DNA of 64,000 bases from Paenibacillus_AB hodogayensis (GTDB lineage: Bacteria > Bacillota > Bacilli > Paenibacillales > NBRC-103111): NCBI RefSeq assembly GCF_039536325.1, contig NZ_BAAAYO010000010.1:1227533-1291532 (forward strand). The letters run 5' to 3'. The notes below the pieces were generated by a model, which searched no databases, was not told the origin of the DNA, and was given only the letters and a program-made list of their open reading frames with translations. Below, piece after piece: positions 60,207-64,000 of the stretch. Within the stretch, counting starts at the first letter, position 1; each line of letters opens with the position of its first letter. The position numbers and the translations under genes are program-made.

Positions 60207-61334
60207 TTACTCCCAAGAAATGTCCTGAAACGTTCCCGTCTGAGCCGATTCCTTCGCTTTCAGGCACAACAGAGCGCTGGACAAGCCGGATTCGAGCGAG
60301 CTGGCCGACTCGCCGCCCTCCCTCATCAATTGAATGAAACTTCTCGCCAGCACCAGATCTCCGCCAAAATGATCCTCCGCCGATTCGAAGAGGTGCGTCT
60401 CGACGCGGGGAGTATGATGCATAACCACTTTGACCTCCCTCGTCATAAAGTCGAACTCCACCGTTCCCTTGTACCCGATAAATGTTGCTCCCCGCTTGCC
60501 CGCCGACCGGCGAACAAAAAAGTTTTGCGAATACGACGCATGCATGCCCGTTTCATAGCGAATGATCGCGCTGCCGGAATCTTCATTGCCGGTATCGACG
60601 GCAAACGAGCAGCTGCCCCAGCCCGACGTTTTTTGCGGACCATACACCGAACTGTCTGCGCAAGTGCGGTTTTCCTCGCAGTCGACGCACTCGAGACCGG
60701 CCGGTTTCGTCCCCCGGAACACCTGCTTCGACGTCATGGCGCATACCTGCGTAGGTCTCAAGCCAAGAATGTGGTTAATATAGTCAAAATCGTGCGTAGC
60801 CTTCTGTAAAAATAATCCGCCGGTTTCCTTCTCGTCGCGGTACCAGCTGTGGAAATAAACGCCGCCGTAAGGCACGTTGTTGAAAGCCTGAACGTGCTCG
60901 ACCGTGCCGATTTTGCCGGAATCGATAATTTCCTTGACGAGCTGCACCATCGAGGTGACGCGCAAGGGGAACGAAACCACCACCTTGCTTTTTCCCGCCT
61001 CGAACCCTGTCTTCAGCCGGCGGGCATCCTCCATCGTCGTAGCTACCGGCTTTTCCAAAAATAGCGGTATCCCCGTAGGCAGAACCTTCAGCGCCATCTC
61101 CGTATGCAAGGAGCAGCGGGTGCCGATCAGTATCCCGTCGAGCTTCTCCTCCGCCATCATGGCTTCCGGCGTCCGATAAAACCGGACAGGCTCGTCGGCC
61201 TCGCTGCGGCCTTCGACGACGATAGAGTCGCGGATGTCGGTTACGGCCGTTACCTTGCAGGCCGGCTCTTCTTTTTGTAAACTTCGGATTACACTTTTGA
61301 TTCGGGTACCATACCCGATTACGCCCAGATTCAT
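60207..61334 (-). CDS. Gfo/Idh/MocA-family oxidoreductase
   Basis: A 375-residue protein. The N terminus NLGVIGYGTRIKSVIRSLQK carries a Rossmann motif, the catalytic-lysine motif is IPLFLEKPVATTMEDARRLK (about 92-111), and the C-terminal domain has QKATHDFDYINHILGLRP. A cysteine cluster CVDCEENRTCAD (about 222-233) is not usual in the family and may bind a metal. ATG 61334 follows GGAGGGGACG; the longer frame is unsupported. It is divergent from the AraC regulator at 61506. Confidence 0.9.
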   Translation of the reverse strand: MNLGVIGYGTRIKSVIRSLQKEEPACKVTAVTDIRDSIVVEGRSEADEPVRFYRTPEAMMAEEKLDGILIGTRCSLHTEMALKVLPTGIPLFLEKPVATTMEDARRLKTGFEAGKSKVVVSFPLRVTSMVQLVKEIIDSGKIGTVEHVQAFNNVPYGGVYFHSWYRDEKETGGLFLQKATHDFDYINHILGLRPTQVCAMTSKQVFRGTKPAGLECVDCEENRTCADSSVYGPQKTSGWGSCSFAVDTGNEDSGSAIIRYETGMHASYSQNFFVRRSAGKRGATFIGYKGTVEFDFMTREVKVVMHHTPRVETHLFESAEDHFGGDLVLARSFIQLMREGGESASSLESGLSSALLCLKAKESAQTGTFQDISWE

Positions 61335-61505
61335 TGAAACGTCCCCTCCCGATTTCTGTCTTCCCTCATTGTAAGGACATCGGAATGGGAAATCTTTGTC
61401 GCGGAAGCCGGACTTTTGGTTTTTCTGCGCGTTTCGTTCTTTCCGTATGGGCGTCCTTGCGCTATGATGAAGAAAACAAGGCAAGCTTGATCAGGGGATT
61501 ACACG

Positions 61506-62384
61506 ATGGATCATCAAAGAACGCGGCTCCAAACGGATATCGTCATTCATGACGTCATTACGATCTACTATTTCGAATTCGGCAAGCATTTTGTATTTCG
61601 CGGGGAAACGCACGACTTCTGGGAGATGCTGTACGTGGACAAAGGGGAGCTGGAAGTATGGGGCGACGACCGATGCTACCGGATCGGACAAGGAGCGCTT
61701 GTTTTTCATAAACCGAACGAATTTCACAAGTTCCGCGTCCAGAACGATAAAGCGCCCAACGTGATCGTGCTTACGTTCGACTGCGACTCGGAAGCCATGA
61801 AGCTTTTTGAGAATGCGGTGATTCGCCTGCAGGACGACGAACGGGACTTGCTGGCCAAAATTGTGAAGGAAGCGGTAAGCGCCTTCCACTTTCCGTTCCG
61901 TTATCCGTTGGCCCGGCGCGAGGAGAAGCCTGTCGGGGCAGAGCAGCTGATCAAGCTGTATTTGGAAATGCTGCTCATCCATCTGCTGCGCCGCAAAGAT
62001 TGGAACGAGCCGTCCGCTCGCCTGACCTTGCCCGCCAAGTCGAAAGAATACGATGCTCTGATCGGCAAAGCGATCGAGCTGCTAAACGACTCGCTGGATA
62101 GTCATTTCACGCTAGAGCGGCTGAGCGAGACGCTGGGGGTGTCCAAGACGCTGCTGAAGGACGTATTCAAGCAGCATACGGGCCATAGCGTCATGGAGCA
62201 CTTCGCTCTGCTCAAAATCGATCGGGCCAAGCTGCATATACGCGAAGGGACTTACAATTTCACGGAAATCGCCGCTTTGCTCGGCTTCAGTTCCGTCCAT
62301 GTTTTCTCCAAAGCGTTTAAACGCCTGGTGGATATGACCCCTTCCGAATACGCCAAATCGGTCAGAGGTCGCTTCAAACCATAA
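61506..62384 (+). CDS. AraC-family transcriptional regulator with cupin domain
   Basis: A 292-residue regulator. A cupin-type sensor (FVFRGETHDFWEMLYVDKGE, about 30-49; GALVFHKPNEFHKFRV) precedes a C-terminal AraC domain with two helix-turn-helices (LERLSETLGVSKTLLKDVFK and FTEIAALLGFSSVHVFSKAF). GGGGATTACACG precedes the ATG. The divergent Gfo/Idh gene (172 bp away) is the probable target. Confidence 0.88.
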   Translation: MDHQRTRLQTDIVIHDVITIYYFEFGKHFVFRGETHDFWEMLYVDKGELEVWGDDRCYRIGQGALVFHKPNEFHKFRVQNDKAPNVIVLTFDCDSEAMKLFENAVIRLQDDERDLLAKIVKEAVSAFHFPFRYPLARREEKPVGAEQLIKLYLEMLLIHLLRRKDWNEPSARLTLPAKSKEYDALIGKAIELLNDSLDSHFTLERLSETLGVSKTLLKDVFKQHTGHSVMEHFALLKIDRAKLHIREGTYNFTEIAALLGFSSVHVFSKAFKRLVDMTPSEYAKSVRGRFKP

Positions 62385-62410
62385 TCGGCAAGGGAATCCA
62401 TAATAAACAA

Positions 62411-62446
62411 ACAAGCTACCGAGAATATCTCGATAGCTTGTTCCTT
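62411..62446 (-). terminator. Terminator of the tRNA operon (bidirectional)
   Basis: ACAAGCTACCGAGA / TCTCGATAGCTTGT, about 14 bp, T-rich beyond it on both strands (TTTGTTTATT on the minus strand). It ends the minus-strand tRNA cluster and can also end the AraC gene on the plus strand. Confidence 0.9.
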
Positions 62447-62449
62447 TTA

Positions 62450-62528
62450 TGCCGGTGAAGGGACTCGAACCCCCACGGTTTCCCTCACGATTTTGAGTCG
62501 CGCGCGTCTGCCATTCCGCCACACCGGC
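62450..62528 (-). tRNA. tRNA-Leu(CAA)
   Basis: Acceptor GCCGGTG/CACCGGC, anticodon loop ACTCAAAAT, long variable arm (class II), TTCGAGT T-loop. CCA not encoded. Last gene of the cluster, before the terminator. Confidence 0.95.
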
Positions 62529-62533
62529 TAATC

Positions 62534-62607
62534 CGTGCCCTAAGAGATTCGAACTCCTGGCCTTTTGATTCGTAGTCAAACGCTCTATCCAGCTGAGCTA
62601 AGGGCAC
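62534..62607 (-). tRNA. tRNA-Arg(ACG)
   Basis: Acceptor GTGCCCT/AGGGCAC, anticodon loop GACTACGAATC (ACG), T-loop TTCGAAT. CCA not encoded. In Bacillus subtilis trnD a second leucine tRNA stands at this end of the cluster; here it is an arginine tRNA. Confidence 0.95.
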
Positions 62608-62631
62608 ATATTGTTTTATAAAAAAAATTGG

Positions 62632-62702
62632 AGGCGCCACCCAGATTCGAACTGGGGGTAAAGCTTTTGCAGAGCTCTGCCTTACCACTTGGCTATGGCG
62701 CC
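62632..62702 (-). tRNA. tRNA-Cys(GCA)
   Basis: Acceptor GGCGCCA/TGGCGCC, anticodon GCA in CTCTGCAAAAG, T-loop TTCGAAT. CCA encoded. Confidence 0.95.
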
Positions 62703-62714
62703 AAACTAAAATGG

Positions 62715-62786
62715 AGCGGACGACGAGATTCGAACTCGCGACCCTCGCCTTGGCAAGGCGATGCTCTACCACTGAGCCACGTCCGC
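62715..62786 (-). tRNA. tRNA-Gly(GCC)
   Basis: Acceptor GCGGACG/CGTCCGC, anticodon GCC in CCTTGCCAAGG, T-loop TTCGAAT. CCA encoded. Confidence 0.95.
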
Positions 62787-62792
62787 ATAAAA

Positions 62793-62864
62793 CTGGGGAT
62801 CTAGGATTCGAACCTAGGAATGACGGAGTCAAAGTCCGTTGCCTTACCGCTTGGCTAATCCCCA
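62793..62864 (-). tRNA. tRNA-Gln(TTG)
   Basis: Acceptor TGGGGAT/ATCCCCA, anticodon TTG in GACTTTGACTC, T-loop TTCGAAT. CCA not encoded. Confidence 0.95.
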
Positions 62865-62870
62865 TTACAA

Positions 62871-62945
62871 GGGCGATCGATGGGACTTGAACCCACGAAT
62901 GCCGGAGCCACAGACCGGTGCGTTAACCCCTTCGCCACGACCGCC
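62871..62945 (-). tRNA. tRNA-His(GTG)
   Basis: Anticodon GTG in GTCTGTGGCTC; acceptor GGCGGTC/GATCGCC with discriminator C, fitting tRNA-His with its extra 5' G. CCA not encoded. Confidence 0.95.
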
Positions 62946-62973
62946 ATAATGAGACTTGCTAATATTCGACTGG

Positions 62974-63044
62974 CAGGGGCAGCAGGAATTGAACCCACAC
63001 TAACGGTTTTGGAGACCGCTGTTCTACCTTTAAACTATGCCCCT
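62974..63044 (-). tRNA. tRNA-Trp(CCA)
   Basis: Acceptor AGGGGCA/TGCCCCT, anticodon CCA in GTCTCCAAAAC, T-loop TTCAATT. CCA end encoded. It reads UGG; the split SLH-protein gene has TGA where this codon is expected. Confidence 0.95.
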
Positions 63045-63059
63045 ATAAATAAAAAGTGG

Positions 63060-63142
63060 TGGAGGATGATGGATTCGAACCACCGAACTCGTCAGAGAAC
63101 AGATTTACAGTCTGCTGCGTTTGGCCACTTCGCTAATCCTCC
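63060..63142 (-). tRNA. tRNA-Tyr(GTA)
   Basis: Class II tRNA with a long variable arm; acceptor GGAGGAT/ATCCTCC, anticodon GTA in GACTGTAAATC. CCA encoded. Confidence 0.95.
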
Positions 63143-63150
63143 ATAACTGG

Positions 63151-63223
<73 letters not shown>

Positions 63224-63260
63224 ATATCCCTGCTTGTACCGGCTTTCTGTACAATTAGGA

Positions 63261-63333
<73 letters not shown>

Positions 63334-63373
63334 GCAAAAGCTTTTGAAACGTATACGATTATTGCATAAATGG

Positions 63374-63447
63374 CGGAGCTGACGGGATTCGAACCCGCGG
63401 TCTCCTGCGTGACAGGCAGGCATGTTAGGCCACTACACCACAGCTCC
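63374..63447 (-). tRNA. tRNA-Asp(GTC)
   Basis: Acceptor GGAGCTG/CAGCTCC, anticodon GTC in GCCTGTCACGC, discriminator G. CCA encoded. Confidence 0.95.
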
Positions 63448-63507
63448 GCGTTCATTTTCTTTCGGCATCCCAATCGATAAGATCGATTCGTTAACCTAAG
63501 AAATAAG

Positions 63508-63581
<74 letters not shown>

Positions 63582-63601
63582 TCATTACAAAAAGATTATG
63601 G

Positions 63602-63674
63602 TGGACGCTGACGGGATCGAACCGCCGACCCTCTGCTTGTAAGGCAGATGCTCTCCCGGCTGAGCTAAGCGTCC
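63602..63674 (-). tRNA. tRNA-Val(TAC)
   Basis: Acceptor GGACGCT/AGCGTCC, anticodon TAC in CCTTACAAG, T-loop TTCGATC. CCA encoded. Confidence 0.95.
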
Positions 63675-63756
63675 ATAATAGTAAAGCGACAAGCTATAAT
63701 ATAACAAATCTTCTTGCAAAAATCAACCATTTTCCGTTTTTTCTTTAAAAAAATGG

Positions 63757-63828
63757 TGACCCGTAGGGGATTCGAACCCCTGTTACCTCCGTGAAAGGGA
63801 GGTGTCTTAACCCCTTGACCAACGGGCC
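63757..63828 (-). tRNA. tRNA-Glu(TTC)
   Basis: Acceptor GGCCCGT/ACGGGTC, anticodon TTC in CCTTTCACGG, T-loop TTCGAAT. CCA encoded. Confidence 0.95.
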
Positions 63829-63850
63829 ATGCAAGTGTAAAAACGGAGTA

Positions 63851-63938
63851 CGGAGAGAGAGGGATTTGAACCCTCGAGACGCTTTTGACGCCTACACGAT
63901 TTCCAATCGTGCTCCTTCGACCACTCGGACATCTCTCC
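63851..63938 (-). tRNA. tRNA-Ser(GGA)
   Basis: Class II tRNA with long variable arm; acceptor GGAGAGA/TCTCTCC, anticodon GGA in GATTGGAAATC. CCA not encoded. Confidence 0.95.
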
Positions 63939-63944
63939 ATATGG

Positions 63945-64000
63945 CTCCCCGAACAGGACTCGAACCTGTGACAACTCGGTTAACAGCCGAGTGCTCTACC
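63945..64000 (-). tRNA. tRNA-Asn(GTT), 5' end beyond the right edge
   Basis: The 3' part is present: anticodon GTT in GGCTGTTAACC, T-loop TTCGAGT, acceptor 3' strand ending GGGGA-G with CCA encoded. The window ends in the D arm. In Bacillus clusters of this order, tRNA-Asn is the first gene after the 5S rRNA. Confidence 0.93.

Overview
The window looks like chromosomal DNA of a Paenibacillus-type, spore-forming, low-to-mid GC Firmicute. The grounds are a Bacillus trnD-like tRNA cluster, a LiaFSR envelope-stress operon with two PspA proteins, a YjcZ-family sporulation peptide, an S-layer-anchored RCC1 protein, strong GGAGG ribosome-binding sites and a T-box leader. Species was inferred from gene content only; no database search was possible.

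Layout. 0-11 kb: the end of a GNAT-like gene cut by the left edge, a sigma factor with a long C-terminal extension, a methyltransferase, a 123-bp tandem repeat built of GAAA-loop hairpins, a serine hydrolase, and a very large secreted RCC1/InlB-repeat/SLH protein split by one in-frame TGA. 11-37 kb: an AT-richer accessory region. It mixes decayed genes (HAD phosphatase, methyltransferase, DoxX, IS110 and IS3 remnants) with small resistance- or detoxification-like genes: two RibD/DHFR-type reductases, a YcaQ-like glycosylase, methyltransferases, GNAT, AraC plus PhyH, an ECF sigma/anti-sigma pair, a T-box-controlled second lysyl-tRNA synthetase, a two-subunit ABC exporter, a PNPOx-like protein divergent from a MocR regulator, an MFS exporter with a cupin regulator, and an RdmC-like esterase behind an apparent ribosome-mediated attenuator. 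A recurring CTGCCC(G/T)TTAG element, often beside a strong hairpin, separates many of these genes. 37-64 kb: GC-richer, ordered, core-like DNA with prfC, a Tat-type phosphoesterase, zwf, a YwmB-like protein, a six-gene GntR-controlled catabolic operon, an orphan solute-binding protein, the lia/psp operon, two Gfo/Idh oxidoreductases, an Eis-like acetyltransferase and, to the right edge, sixteen tRNA genes on the minus strand.

How genes work together. LiaF-LiaS-LiaR probably sense envelope damage and induce the LiaI-like/PspA/PspC/PspA genes upstream, separated from them by an intra-operon terminator. The GntR regulator probably controls its own gene and the M20 peptidase-MBL-aminotransferase-isomerase-dehydrogenase genes through two similar AT-rich sites. 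The most interesting regulatory region is 35558-35925: a consensus promoter, a short leader ORF, a long imperfect inverted repeat and an intrinsic terminator sit just upstream of the RdmC/EstT-like esterase, which suggests an antibiotic-inducible esterase. Start codons were reassigned from the longest frame wherever a Shine-Dalgarno sequence decided the matter.
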